Of a stretch of DNA of 64,000 nucleotides, positions 12,113 through 24,710 are shown one piece after another. The stretch lies in assembly GCA_964019135.1 (NCBI GenBank), contig OZ025249.1:868001-932000 (forward strand), read 5' to 3'. The stretch's first letter is position 1; each line of letters opens with the position of its first letter. The notes beneath the pieces were generated by a model. It was given only the letters and a program-made list of their open reading frames with translations, was not told where the DNA came from and searched no databases. The DNA comes from Arenicola marina. Its lineage: Eukaryota > Annelida > Polychaeta > Arenicolidae. The position numbers and the translations under genes are program-made.

Positions 12113-13760
12113 CCTTGTGTCAGTCCCCGTGTCAGTGCCCGTGTCAGTCCCCGTGTCAGTGCCCGTGTCAGTCCCTGTGTCAGTCCCCGTGTCAGTCCCC
12201 GTGTCAATCCCCGTGTCAGTCCCAGTGTCAGTGCCCGTGTCAGTCCCCGTGTCAGTCCCAGTGTCAGTGCCCGTGTCAGTCCCAGTGTCAGTCTCCGTGT
12301 CAGTCCCAGTGTCAGTCCCAGTGTCAGAGCCCATGTCAGTGCCAGTGTCAGTCTCACGTGTCAGTGCCCGTGTCAGTGCCCGTGTCAGTGCCCGTGTCAG
12401 TCCCCGTGTCGGTCTCCGTGTCAGTCCCCTATGTTAGTCCCCGTGTCAGTCCCCGTGTCAGTGCCCGTGTCAGTCTCCGTGTCAGTCCCCTATGTTAGTC
12501 CCCGTGTCAGTGCCCGTGTCAGTGCCCGTGTCAGTGCCAGTGTCAGTCTCCGTGTCAGTGCCCGTGTCAGTCCCCGTGTCAGTCCCCGTGTCAGTCCCCG
12601 TATCATTCCCCGTGTCAGTCCCTGTGTGAGTCCCCGTGTCAATCCCCGTGTCAGTCCCCGTGTCAGTCCTCGTGTCAGTCCCCGTGTCAGTCCTTGTGTC
12701 AGTTACCGTGTCAATCCTAGTGTCAGTCCCCGTGTCATTTCCCGTGTCAGTGCCCGTGTCAGTCACAGTGTTTGTACCCGTGTCAGTCCCCGTGTCAGCC
12801 TTCGTGTCAGTCCCCGTGTCAGTCCCCGTATCAGCCTCCGTGTCAGTCTCCGTGTCAGTGCCCGTTTCATTCCCCGTGTCAGTGTCCGTGTCAGTCCCCG
12901 TGTCAGTGCCCGTGTCAGTCACAGTGTTTGTACCCGTGTCAGTCCCCGTGTCAGCCTTCGTGTCAGTCCCCGTGTCAGTCCCCGTATCAGCCTCCGTGTC
13001 AGTCTCCGTGTCAGTGCCCGTTTCATTCCCCGTGTCAGTGTCCGTGTCAGTCTCCGTGTCAGTGCCCGTTTCATTTCCCGTGTCAGTGTCCGTGTCAGTC
13101 CCCGTGTCAGTGCCAGTGTCAGTCTCCGTGTCAGTGCCCGTGTCAGTCCCCGTGTCAGTCCCCGTGTCAGTCCCCGTATCATTCCCCGTGTCAGTCCCTG
13201 TGTGAGTCCCCGTGTCAATCCCCGTGTCAGTCCCCGTGTCAGTCCTCGTGTCAGTCCCCGTGTCAGTCCTTGTGTCAGTTACCGTGTCAATCCTAGTGTC
13301 AGTCCCCGTGTCATTTCCCGTGTCAGTGCCCGTGTCAGTCACAGTGTTTGTACCCGTGTCAGTCCCCGTGTCAGCCTTCGTGTCAGTCCCCGTGTCAGTC
13401 CCCGTATCAGCCTCCGTGTCAGTCTCCGTGTCAGTGCCCGTTTCATTCCCCGTGTCAGTGTCCGTGTCAGTCCCCGTGTCAGTGCCCGTGTCAGTCCCAG
13501 TGACAGTCCCCGTGTCAGTCCCCGTGTCAGTCTCCGTGTAAGTCCCCGTGTAAGTCCCCGTATCATTCCCCGTGTCAGTCCCCGTGTCAGTCCCCGTGTC
13601 AGTCCCCGTGTCAGTCCCAGTGACAGTCCCCGTGTCAGTCCCCGTGTCAGTCCCCGTGTCAGTGTCCGTGTCAGTCCCCGTATCATTCCCCATGTCAGTG
13701 TCCGTCAGTCCACGTTTCAGTCCCCGTGTCAGTGCCCGTGTCAGTCCCCGTGTCAGCCTG
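12113..13760. repeat. Minisatellite, 12-bp unit
   Basis: Array of the 12-mer CCCGTGTCAGTC with higher-order blocks: the segment around 12590-12850 recurs at about 13190-13440. 12 is a multiple of 3, so long frames with a 4-residue period (VSVP, RVSP, CQSP on +; TDTG on -) arise in every frame. They lie inside the A-B intron and are not genes. Confidence 0.95.
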
Positions 13761-13838
13761 CGTGTCTGGCTGCGGCTTCAGTTGTCAAAGACGGTTTTGC
13801 CAACAATTAGCTAATGAAGCAAACTGTTCGTTTCACAG

Positions 13839-13971
13839 GATTCGACTTCATCTCCCAGTATGGCTTGGATGCTGGGGCCGAAACAGAAGGAGTCAAAACC
13901 ACCAGAGGTTCCAACGAATATCAGAAGGCCTTCAGGATACGGGAACAGGCTGACCTTCGGGTCCCTACAAG
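13839..13971 (+). CDS. COL9A1: Collagen alpha-1(IX)-like, exon B (NC4/TSPN domain)
   Basis: 133-nt exon between gtttcacag and gtcagt. The last base of exon A plus GA gives the Gly codon of GFDFISQYGL, matching human GFDLISQFQV. The exon continues with NEYQKAFRIREQADLRVPTR, equivalent to human AYKLGNNVDFRIPTR. It leaves two codon bases (AG) completed by exon C. This is the first part of the laminin-G/TSPN beta sandwich. The 20-base exon end is itself the first unit of a 33-bp tandem repeat running into the intron. A second donor exactly 33 nt downstream (gt at 14005) would add 11 residues in frame, so a length variant of the protein is possible in principle. Confidence 0.9.
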
Positions 13972-14250
13972 GTCAGTCCCCACCGACCTTCGGGTCCCTA
14001 CAAGGTGACTCCCCACCGACCTTCGGCCCTACAAGGTGAGTCCCCACTGACCTTCGGGTTCCTACAAGGTGACATCCCACCGACCTTCTGGTCCCTACAA
14101 GATGACTCCCCACCGACCTTCGGGTCTCTACAAGGTAAGTCCCCACCAACCTTCTGGTCCCTACAAGGTGACTCCGCACCGACCTACGGGTCCCTACAAG
14201 GGGACTCCCCACCGTCCTTCTGGTCCCTACCAGTTGAGTTCGGGAGTATA
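13952..14250 (+). repeat. Minisatellite, 33-bp unit containing the exon B 5' splice site
   Basis: About nine units of GACCTTCGGGTCCCTACAAG plus 13 intron bases such as gtcagtccccacc. Unit 1 is the real exon end with its donor. Later units keep a usable GT at the same place (gtgact, gtgagt, gtgaca, gtaagt), while some have lost it (gatgac, ggggac). The second donor keeps the frame; using a third or later one meets an in-frame TGA. Confidence 0.92.
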
Positions 14251-15045
14251 CAAGTAAGTTTAAGTAACGGTTCCGTGTGGATATTCTATTTACTGTGGGT
14301 GATGGCTCGTTTCTGTAGTTGATCGTTCAGACTTGAAGCCCTTTGTAAAAGTAATGCAGATGTCGCCCTGTACGAGACGTATATATAATTTGTTATATGT
14401 GTTATGTAGCCCTGTTTTCAGGTTATTTAATACGCCAGTGACTTCTGTCGTATGTGTTTATTGTTGGAGATAGAAAGTCTAAATTAGTCTAGATGCAGTC
14501 TAAATTAGACTGCATCGAGGTTATTCAATCGTTTCTGGTAGTAACGCCTTTACACTTGTGTACAATTAACGTACTCTGGTACTTCGTAGTGCAATCCAGG
14601 CTGTCTAGATAGATCCATTTACCATTGTGACACATCAGGCCACTTGGTGCAACGCTCCAGTAATCACGGGCTGAATACTACCCTTTCAAATGGTAAAACT
14701 GCAACAAGATTTGATAACATAAATTAGAAATAACCTAACCTAATATTATCGTACGTGATCAGTTCATTGCAATAAAGCTTTACGTATGACGTCCACCGTT
14801 GTGACGTCCGTCTGTTGCATTGGCTAGCAATCCGTGTCCTTTCACACCCCACGATACCGACCCGGGACCGCGTGTGACTGTTGAACAGTTCGCAAGAAGG
14901 CTAAATACACAGACATGAAATGTCAAACGACAGAAATAACATGACGGCTTTTATTATTGACACGAATGTAAGGTATCACTCATTAAATGCACCTAAATCA
15001 CCCAATAGAAACTAAGGACTAAGGAGTAACAGCGAGTGCCGCCTG
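14251..15045. other. Unique intron sequence, AT-richer
   Basis: About 800 bp of non-repetitive intron between exon B repeats and the 38-bp array. It contains one perfect 12-bp inverted repeat (14492-14516). No open frame of note and no recognised element. Confidence 0.6.
14492..14516. repeat. Perfect inverted repeat, 12-bp arms
   Basis: The arms GATGCAGTCTAA and TTAGACTGCATC are separated by one base. They could form a hairpin in RNA or DNA. A related direct copy (gtctaaattagtctag) lies just upstream, so it may be a decayed repeat. No function is evident. Confidence 0.85.
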
Positions 15046-16490
15046 CTCCAGGTGGTCTAGCGTACAAGGGTCATTAAAGTAGAGCTCCACGTGGTCTAGC
15101 GTACAAGGGTCATTAAAGTAAGCTCCACGTGGTCTAGCGTACAAGGGTCATTAAAGTAAGCTCCACGTGGTCTAGCGTACAAGTGTCATTAAAGTAAGCT
15201 TCACGTGGTCTAGCGTACAAGGGTCATTAAAGTAAGCTTCACGTGGTCTAGCGTACAAGGGTCATTAAAGTGAGCTTCACGCGGTCTAGCGTACACGGGT
15301 CATTAAAGTAAGCTTCACGTGGTCTAGCGTACAAGATCATTAAAGTAAGCTCCACGTGGTCTAGCGTACAAGGGTCATTAAAGTAAGCTTCACGTGGTCT
15401 AATGTACAAGGGTCATTAAAGTAAGCTCCACGTGGTCTAGCGTACAAGGGTCATTAAAGTAAGCTCCACGTGGTCTAGCGTACAAGGGTCATTAAAGTAA
15501 GTTTCACGTGGTCTAGCGTACAAGGGTCATTAAAGTAAGCTCCACGTGGTCTAGCGTACAAGGGTCATTAAAGTAAGCTTCACGTGGTCTAGTGTACAAG
15601 GGTCATTAAAGTAAGCTTCACGTGGTCTAGTGTACAAGAGTCATTAAAGTAAGCTCCACGTGGTCTAGCGTACAAGGGTCATTAAAGTAAGCTTCACGTG
15701 GTCTAGCGTACCAGGGTCATTAAAGTAAGCTTCACGTGGTCTAGCGTACAAGGGTCATTAAAGTAAGCTTCACGTGGTCTAGCGTACAAGGGTCATTAAA
15801 GTAAGCTCCACGTGGTCTAGCGTACAAGGGTCATTAAAGTAAGCTCCACGTGGTCTAGCGTACAAGGGTCAATAAAGTAAGCTCCACGTGGTCTAGCGTA
15901 CAAGGGTCATTAAAGTAAGTTTCACGTGGTCTAGCGTACAAGGGTCATTAAAGTAAGCTCCACGTGGTCTAGCGTACAAGGGTCATTAAAGTAAGCTCCA
16001 CGTGGTCTAGCGTACAAGGGTCATTAAAGTAAGCTCCACGTGGTCTAGCGTACAAGTGTCATTAAAGTAAGCTCCACGTGGTCTAGCGTACAAGGGTCAT
16101 TAAAGTAAGCTCCACGTGGTCTAGCGTACTAGGGTCATTAAAGTAAGCTTCACGTGGTCTAGCGTACACGGGTCATTAAAGTAAGCTTCACGTGGTCTGG
16201 CGTACAAGGGTCATTAAAGTAAGCTTCACGTGGTCTAGCGCACAAGGGTCATTAAAGTAAGCTTCACGTGGTCTAGCGTACAAGGGTCATTAAAGTAAGC
16301 TTCACGTGGTCTAGCGTACACGGATCATTAAAGTAAGCTTCACGTGGTCTAGCGTACAAGATCATTAAAGTAAGCTCCACGTGGTCTAGCGTACAAGGGT
16401 CATTAAAGTAAGCTTCACGTGGTCTAGCGTGCAAGGGTCATTAAAGTAAGCGCCACGTGGTCTAAGGTACAATGGCCATTAAAGTAAGCT
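15046..16490. repeat. Minisatellite, 38-bp unit
   Basis: About 38 very uniform copies with the core ACGTGGTCTAGCGTACAAGG, then GTCATTAAAGTAAGC and TCC or TTC. Most units differ by one or two bases, which suggests recent expansion or active homogenisation. Confidence 0.96.
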
Positions 16491-16797
16491 CATATCTCTA
16501 TCAGTACAGCTGTACGTATCTCTATCAGTACAGTTCTAATCTGTCTATTAGTACGGCTGCACATATCTCTATCAGTACAGCTGTACATATCTCTATCAGT
16601 ACAGCTGTACATATCTCCATCAGTACAGCTGTACATATCTCCATCAGTACAGCTGTAGATATCTCCATCAGTACAGCTGTACATATCTCTATCAGTACAG
16701 CTGTACATATCTCTATCAGTACAGCTGTACATATCTCCATCAGTGCAGCTGTACATATCTCCATCAGTACAGCTGTACATATCTCCATCAGTACATC
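16491..16797. repeat. Minisatellite, 24-bp unit
   Basis: About 12-13 copies with the core ATATCTCCATCAGTACAGCT. The period is a multiple of 3, so it is open on both strands with an 8-residue period (HISISTAV on +). It joins the end of the 38-bp array directly. Confidence 0.94.
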
Positions 16798-16825
16798 TCT
16801 TCGTTCACTAGAGACCCCTATTCCT

Positions 16826-17515
16826 ATTTACGCAGGCCGCCTCACAGGCTACCAGAACGCCTCACAGGCTGCCAGGCCGCCTCACAGGTTACCAGAACGC
16901 CTCGCAGGCTGCCTCACAGGCTGCCAGGCCACCTCAAAGGCTACCAGGCCGCCTCACTGGCCGCCTCAAAGGCTGACAAGCCGCCTTATAGGCTGACAGG
17001 CCGCCTCACAGGCTGACAGGCCGTCTCACAGGCTGCCAGGCCACCTCACAGGCTACCAGGTCACCTCACGGGCTACCAGGCCACCTCAAAGGCTACCATG
17101 CCGCCTCAAAGGCTGGCAAGCCGCCTTATAGGCTGACAGGCCGCCTCACGGGCTGACAGGCCGCCTCACAGGCTGCCAGGCCACCTCACAGGCTGACAAG
17201 CCGCCTTGTAGGCTGACAGGCCGCCTCACGGGCTGACAGGCCGCCTCACAGGCTGCCAGGCCACCTCACAGGCTACCAGGTCACCTCACGGGCTGCCAGG
17301 CCGCCTCACGGGCTACCAGGCCGCCTCACAGGCTACCAGGCCGCCTCACAGGCTGCCACGCCACCTCACAGGCTACCAGGTCACCTCACAGGCTGCCAGG
17401 CCGCCTCACGGGCTACCAGGCCGCCTCACAGGCCGCCTCACGGGCTACCAGGCCGCCTCAAGGACTACCAGACCGCCTCGCATGCTGCCAGGCTGCCAGG
17501 CCGACCCAGTGTTAT
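16826..17515. repeat. Minisatellite, 20-bp unit
   Basis: About 34 degenerate copies of GGCCGCCTCACAGGCTACCA with GCTGCCA and GCTGACA variants. Blocks of about 100-140 bp recur, for example the section with GCCTTATAGGCTGACAGG. Confidence 0.92.
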
Positions 17516-17640
17516 TCCAGCAGTGCGTACTAATTTGGCTAATATACAGGCAGGCGCCAAACTAAATGGACAGGTGCGGCACCGCACCTACAGACCTCTA
17601 GGTTTAATTAACACACTCACATTGCTGTTCCCACTAGCCC

Positions 17641-20600
17641 TCAGGCGAAGTGTCCCCACTGAGCTACAGGGGACGTGTCCCCACAGACTTAGAGGGGAAG
17701 TGTTCCCACTGACTTCGAGGGGAAGTGTCCTCACTGACTTACAGGGGAAGTGTCCCCACCGACTTGCAGGGGAAGTGTCCCCACTGACTTAGAGGGAAAG
17801 TGTCCCCACTGATTTACAGGGGAAGTGACCCCACTGACTTAGAGGGGAAGTTTCGCCACCGATTTACAGGGGAAGTCCCCACTGACTAAGAGGGGAAGTG
17901 TCCCCACCGACTTACAGGGGAAGTTCCCACTGACTTACAGGGGAAGTGTCCCCACTGACTTACAGGGGAAGTGTCCCCACTGATTTACAGGGGAAGTCCC
18001 CACTGACTTACAGGGGAAGTGTCCCTACCGACTTACAGGGGAAGTGTCCCCACTGACTTACAGGGGAAGTGTCCCCACTGACTTAGAGGGGAAGTGTCCC
18101 CACCGACTTACAGGGGAAGTCCCCACCGACTTACAGGGGAAGTGTCCCTACCGACTTACAGGGGAAGTCCCCACCGACTTACAGGGGAAGTGTCTCCACC
18201 GACCTACAGGGGAAGTGTCCCCACCGACTTACAGGGGAAGTGTCCCCACTGACTTACAGGGGAAGTGTCCCCACTGACTTACAGGGGAAGTGTCCCCACC
18301 GACTTACAGGGGAAGTGTCCCCACCGACTTACAGGGGAAGTGTCCCCACTGACTTACAGGGGAAGTGTCCCCACTGACTTACAGGGGAAGTGTCCCCACC
18401 GACTTACAGGGGAAGTGTCCCCACTGACTTAGAGGGGAAGTGTCCCCACCGACTTACAGGGGAAGTGTCCCCACTGACTTACAGGGGAAGTGTCCCCACC
18501 GACTTACAGGGGAAGTGTCCCCACTGACTTACAGGGGAAGTGTCCCCACCGACTTACAGGGGAAGTGTCCCCACTGACTTACAGCGGAGGTGTCCCCACT
18601 GAGCTACGCAGGAAGTATCCTCACTAACTTGCAGTGGAAGTGTCTCCACCGATTTGCATGGGAAGTGTCCTCACTGGCTTACAGGGGAAGTGTCCTCACT
18701 GGCTTACAGGGGAAGTGTCGCCACTGACTTACAGGGGAAGTGTCCGCACTGACTTAGAGGGGAAGTGTCCCCTCCGACTTACAGGGGAAGTCCCCACCGA
18801 CTTACAGGGGTGGTGTCCCCACTGACTTACAGGGGAAGATTCCCCACTGACTTACAGGGGAAGTGTTCCCACTGATTTACAGGGGAAGTGTCCCCACTGA
18901 GCTACGCAGGAAGTATCCTCACTAACTTGCAGGGGAAGTGTCTCCACCGATTTGCATGGGAAGTGTCCTCACTGGTTTACAGGGGAAGTGTCCCCGCTGA
19001 CTTACAGGGGAAGTGTCCCCACTGACTTACAGGGGAAGTGTCCCCTCCGACTTACAGGGGAAGTCCCAACCGATTTACAGGGGAAGTGTCCCCACTGACT
19101 TACAGGGGAAGTGTCCCCACTGAGCTACGCAGGAAGTATCCTCACTAACTTGCAGGGGAAGTGTCTCCACCGATTTGCATGGGAAGTGTCCTGACTGGCT
19201 TACAGGGGAAGTGTCCCCACTGACTTACAAGGGAAGTGTCCCCACCGACTTACAGGGGAAGTGTCCCCACTGACTTACAAGGGAAGTGTCCCCACCGACT
19301 TACAGGGGAAGTGTCCCCACTGACTTACAGGGGAAGTGTCCCCACTGATTTACAAGGGAAGTGTCCCCACTGAGCTACGCAGGAAGTATCCTCACCAACT
19401 TGCATGGGAAGTGTCCCCACTGACTTACAGGAGAAGTGTCCCCACTGACTTACAGGGGAAGTGTCCCCACTGACTTATAGGGGAAGTGTTCCCACCGACT
19501 TACAGGGGAAGTCCCCACTGACTTAGAGGGGAAGTGTCCCCACCGACTTACAGGGGAAGTGTCCCCACTGGCTTACAGGGGAAGTGTCCTCACTGGCTTA
19601 CAGGGGAAGTGTCCCCACTGACTTACAGGGGAAGTGTCCCCACCGACTTACAGGGGAAGTGTCCCCACTGACTTACAGGGAAAGTGTCCCCACTGACTTA
19701 CAGGGGAAGTGTCCCCACTGGTTTTTTAGGGGAAGTGTCCCTACCGACTTACAGGGGAAGTGTCCCCAGTGACTTACAGGGGAAGTGTCCCCAGTGACTT
19801 ACAGGGGAAGTGTCCCCACTGGCTTACAGGGGAAGTCCCCACTGACTTACAGGGGAAGTGTCCTCACTGGCTTACACGGGAAGTGTCCTCACTGGCTTAC
19901 AGGGGAAGTGTCCTCACTGGCTTACAGGGGAAGTGTCCCCACTGACTTACAGGGGAAGTGTACCCACCGACTTACACGGGATGTGTCCCCACTGACTTAC
20001 AGGGGAAGTGTCCCCACTGACTTACAGGGGAAGTGTCCCCACTGGTTTTTTAGGGGAAGTGTCCCTACCGACTTACAGGGGAAGTGTCCCCACTGACTTA
20101 CAGGGGAAGTGTCCCCACCGACTTACAGGGGAAGTGTCCCCACCGACTTACAGGGGAAGTGTCCCCACTGGCTTACAGGGGAAGTGTCCTCACTGACTTG
20201 CAGGGGAAGTGTCCCCACTGACTTACAGGGGAAGTGTCCCCACCGACTTACAGGGGAAGTCTCCCCACTGACTTACAGGGAAAGTGTCCCCACTGACTTA
20301 CAGGGGAAGTGTCCCCACTGGTTTTTTAGGGGAAGTGTCCCTACCGACTTACAGGGGAAGTGTCCCCAGTGACTTACAGGGGAAGTGTCCCCAGTGACTT
20401 ACAGGGGAAGTGTCCCCACTGGCTTACAGGGGAAGTGTTCCCACCGACTTACAGGGGAAGTCCCCACTGACTTAGAGGGGAAGTGTCCCCACCGACTTAC
20501 AGGGGAAGTGTCCCCACTGGCTTACAGGGGAAGTGTCCTCACTGGCTTACAGGGGAAGTGTCCCCACTGACTTACAGGGAAAGTGTCCCCACTGACTTAC

Positions 20601-20965
20601 AGGGGAAGTGTCCCCACTGGTTTTTTAGGGGAAGTGTCCCTACCGACTTACAGGGGAAGTGTCCCCAGTGACTTACAGGGGAAGTGTCCCCAGTGACTTA
20701 CAGGGGAAGTGTCCTCACTGGCTTACACGGGAAGTGTCCTCACTGGCTTACAGGGGAAGTGTCCTCACTGGCTTACAGGGGAAGTGTCCCCACTGACTTA
20801 CAGGGGAAGTGTTCTCACTGACTTACAGGGGAAGTGTCCTCACTGGCTTACAGGGGAAGTGTCCCCCTGAGCTACACAGTAAGTGTCCCCACTGGCTTAC
20901 AGGGGAAGTGTCCTCACTGGCTTACAGGGGAAGTGTCCCCCTGAGCTACACGGTAAGTGTCCCCA
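17641..20965. repeat. Minisatellite, 25-bp unit with higher-order blocks
   Basis: More than 130 copies with the core GGGGAAGTGTCCCCACTGAC followed by TTACA. Two marker blocks recur: one with GAGCTACGCAGGAAGTATCC (near 18599, 18899, 19130, 19373) and one with ACTGGTTTTTTAGGGGAAGT (near 19717, 20041, 20317, 20618). This shows segmental duplication of multi-unit blocks. Open frames of 60-100 residues are by-products. Confidence 0.95.
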
Positions 20966-22090
20966 CTGACTTACGGTATGAGGGCCAGTCTTATGCGTAC
21001 AGCGGACCAGGCATTCAAAGGGGAACTACATTTACGTCACGAAACGGTGAATGATCGCCTCTATTTTTGTACGAGCCATATGGGATTACGGCAAATATTT
21101 CTAATAGTGCCCCCAAAAAAAATTAATTAGGATTTATGTCTTGCAAGTCTCTTTGGACCTAGGAGCTGGACCTTAAGAGGCGTGGGTGGGGTGGGGTGGA
21201 GTGGGCCCGGAGGGGAGGGGGTGCACCATAAAAATGCGGTGCAGAAGGCTGAAGGCTTTTTGAACCCGCGCTGGCTATTGCATTGTCGCCAGTCAGTTCT
21301 ACCACTTAAAATATTTGGGATTTTTTTATTCCTGAGAATTAAAACCTTTTACTTCCAAATATATTCTGTTTTGTCCCAAAATAAAATAATATTGCTAAAT
21401 ATGGTCGGAAAAAAGTGTATGAAAAAATATTGTACCAGGGAACCATCTGGTCAATTGTTTATCAGGGAACCGGTCGATTTTTGTAAGACCCAACTCTGGG
21501 CTCACTAGGTAGGGTGGGGGGGTAGGGGGGGGCGTCGGTCATCGGGCGAAATATATGTCGGATTCTCTTGTCCAGAACGTCTAGAAACAACGTGTATCAA
21601 TGCTGTAACTAAACGTTGTAACGCCTTGTACAGTCTTTGCCGGAAACGTCGACGTTTCCGGGGAATGAATGTGTCGTTCTGGAGTCCTGCTTGGTGCGCC
21701 ATCTGGTGAGCTTACCGCGGCGCCTGTTTCAGCCCACGCCAGGTCTGGGGAAGGGGAGGTGGGGTGGGGTATTGGGCGCCTGTCTGCAGCCCACGCCAGG
21801 TCAAGGTATGGGGAGGAGGAGGGACGGGGTAGAAAGGGGCGGGGTCCGGGTCTGGGGAGAGGGAGGGTGGGAAAGGGAGGGTGGTGATGGGGATACAGCT
21901 GGGACAGTGATTGAGGGTGTCTGAGAGCGGCAAGCCGGGTCAAGTAGGGAGGGGGAGGGCGGGGGTGACCGGTGGCGGGGGTCTGAGCGCGGCATGTCGG
22001 GTCAAGTAGGGAGGGGTGGGGGGGGGGTACCCGGGGGGGGGGTCGTGGGGGAATGACGCCTCGAATGGGGACGTCTGGCGTGTTGGGGAT
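20966..22090. other. Unique intron sequence, AT-rich then G-rich
   Basis: 20966-21640 is unique and partly AT-rich. 21640-22090 is strongly G-rich on the + strand, with two imperfect copies of a block containing CAGCCCACGCCAGGTC. A minus-strand open frame of several hundred codons that ends here reads through the two arrays to its right and is composition-driven. No gene recognised. Confidence 0.5.
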
Positions 22091-22099
22091 GGTAACTGG

Positions 22100-22745
22100 T
22101 GTGGTTTGGCGTGAGGGTGGGTGGCGCGTGGTAGGGAGGGGGAAGTGTGGGTGGGTGGCGTGTGTTGGGGAGGGGGCGAGTGTGGGTGGATGGCGCATGG
22201 TAGGGAGGGGGCCAGTGTGGGTGGGTGGCGCGTGGTAGGGAGGGGGCGAGTGTGGGTGGGTGGCGCGTGGTAGGGAGGGGGCGAGTGTGGGTGGGTGGCG
22301 CGTGGTAGGGAGGGGGAAGTGTGGGTGGGTGTCGCGTGGTAGGGAGGGGGCGAGTGTGGGTGGGTGGCGCGTGGTAGGGAGGGGGCGAGTGTGGGTGGGT
22401 GGCGCGTGGTAGGGAGGGGGAAGTGTGGGTGGGTGGCGCGTGGTAGGGAGGGGGCGAGTGTGGGTGGGTGGCGAGTGGTAGGGAGGGGGCGAGTGTGGGT
22501 GGGTGGCGCGTGGTAGGGAGGGGGCGAGTGTGGGTGGGTGGCGCGTGGTAGGGAGGGGGAAGTGTGGGTGGGTGTCGCGTGGTAGGGAGGGGGCGAGTGT
22601 GGGTGGGTGGCGCGTGGTAGGAAGGGGGAAGTGTTGGTGGGTGTCGCGTGGTAGGGAGGGGGCGAGTGTGGGTGGGTGGGGCGTGGTAGGGAGGGGGAAG
22701 TGTGGGTGGGTGGCGCGTGGTAGGGAGGGGGCGAATGTGGATGGA
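22100..22745. repeat. Minisatellite, 35-bp G-rich unit
   Basis: About 18 copies with the core GGTAGGGAGGGGGCGAGTGT, then GGGTGGGTGGCGCGT. Every unit has four or more runs of three or more G on the + strand within about 30 bases, fitting the usual G-quadruplex pattern. Confidence 0.95.
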
Positions 22746-22999
22746 GTGTGGTCAGAGGGTGAGCCGGATGGGGTGATGAGTGGATAGGAATGGTATCTGG
22801 TGGGGGTGGGAGGGGCGGTTCTTAGAGGGCGCGTAGCGCCTCGATTTGAAGCGACTAGGAAGAGAGGTTTTTGCGAGTCGGCTTGTGTGCTCACAGGGAG
22901 ACAGTGTAGGGTCGGCTCTCTGTCTACCCACAAAACATCATCACCAGTGCACACAATATCACTTTTCCCGTTTTCACTTACAACAAATACCAGGTTATT

Positions 23000-24115
23000 G
23001 TTTCTCTGACAGTCTCGGTTCATTTCCAATCTCCGGCAACATCTGCGTCTTTGACAGTTTCGGTCGACATCTGCCTCTTTGACAGTTTCGGTCGACATCT
23101 GCGTCTTTGACAGTTTCGGTCTAAAAGCGACATTTGACTCTTTGACAATCCCGGTATAATAGTGACATCTGGCTCTTTGACAGCATCGGTCTTGTAGCGA
23201 CATCTGACTGTTGACAGTGTCAGTCTAATAGTGACATCTGCCTTTTTGGCAGTGTCAGTCTTATAGCGACATTTGAATCTGACAGTCTCGGTCTTATAGC
23301 GACATCTGACTTTTTGACAGTCTCGGTCAAATAGGGACATCTGGCTCTTTGACAGCATCGGTCTTGTAGCGACATCTGACTTTTTGGCAGTGTCAGTCTT
23401 ATAGCGACATTTGACTTTGGTAGTCTTGGTCTTATATCAACGTCGGTCTCTTTGACAGTCTCTGTCTAATAGCGACACTTGAATCTTTGACAGTCTCGGT
23501 CTATTAGCGACACTTTACTCTTTGACAGTCTCGGCCTAATAGCGACATTTGACTATTTGACAGTTTCGAGCTTATAGCGACATTTGACTCTGGCAGTTTC
23601 GGTCCAATAGCGACATTTGACTTTTGACAGTCTCGGTCTAATAGCGACATTTGACTTGTTGACAGTTTCGGTCTAATAGCGACATCTGACTTTTGACAGT
23701 CTCGGTCTAATAGCGACATTTGACTCTTTGACAGTTTCGGTCTAATAGCGACATCTGACTTGTTGACAGTCTTGATCTAATGGCGACATCCTACTCTTTG
23801 ACAGATCCGGTCTAATAGCGACATCTAACTCTTTGACAGTCTCGGTCTAATAGCGACATCTGACTCGTTGACAGTTTCGGTATAATAGCGATATTTGACT
23901 CTGTTGACAGTGTCAGTCTAATGGTGACATCTGGCGCTTTGACAGTCTCGGTCTTATAGCTACATTTGACTTTGGCAGTCTCTATCTAATAGCGACATTT
24001 GACTGCTAGTCTCGGTCTAATAGCGACATCTGACACTTTCACAGTCCCGGTCTAATAGCGACATCTGACGCATTGACGGTATCGGTCTTACCGACATTTG
24101 ACTCTTTGAAAGTGT
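23000..24115. repeat. Minisatellite, 35-bp unit, degenerate
   Basis: About 32 copies with the core GGTCTAATAGCGACATCTGA, then CTCTTTGACAGTCTC. Many point changes and small indels suggest it is older than the 38-bp and 64-bp arrays. Confidence 0.92.
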
Positions 24116-24710
24116 TGAGTGTTGGGGTGAGACACGGGTTTCAAGAGTTACAGCTGTCATGTGGTTAAGTGGTGGGGTTAGATACGGGTTCCAACAGTTA
24201 CAACTGTCATGTGGTTAAGTGGTGGGGTTAGATCCGGGTTCCAACAGTTACAGCTGTCAGGTGGTTAAGTGGTGGGGTTAGACACGGGTTTCAAGAGTTA
24301 CAGCTGTCATGTGGTTAAGTGGTTGGGTTTGATACGGGTTCCAACAGTTACAGCTGTCATGTGGTTAAGTGGTGGGGTTAGACACGGGTTTCAAGAGTTA
24401 CAGCTGTCATGTGGTTAAGTGGTTGGGTTAGATACGGGTTCCAACAGTTACAGCTGTCATGTGGTTAAATGGGGGTTAGATCCGAGTTCCAACAGTTACA
24501 GCTGTCATGTGACTAAGTGGTGGGGTTAGATCCGGGTTCCAACAGTTGCAGCTGCCATGTGGTTAAGTGGTGGGTTTAGACACGGGATGCAACATTTACA
24601 GCTGTTATGTGGTTAAGTGGTGGGGTTAGATTGGGGTTTCAACTGTTACAGCTGTCATGTGGTTAAGTGGTGGGGTTAAATTGGGATTTCAACAGTTACA
24701 GCTCTCATTG
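24116..24710. repeat. Minisatellite, 50-bp unit
   Basis: About 12 copies with the core GTTCCAACAGTTACAGCTGT, then CATGTGGTTAAGTGGTGGGG. It ends about 115 bp before exon C. Confidence 0.94.

Noticed and set aside
12115-13810. VSVP / CQSP / TDTG repeat proteins
   Set aside because: A 12-bp tandem array read in different frames, inside the A-B intron. The repeat is not Gly-X-Y, so it is not a collagen helix either.
15046-16490. Regular short repeats resembling a CRISPR array
   Set aside because: Units are contiguous with no unique spacers, and the setting is an animal intron.
21581-23203. 540-codon minus-strand frame rich in Pro and His
   Set aside because: It runs through two different arrays (35-bp G-rich and 35-bp degenerate) and G-rich unique DNA. 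The proline richness comes from the G-rich + strand.
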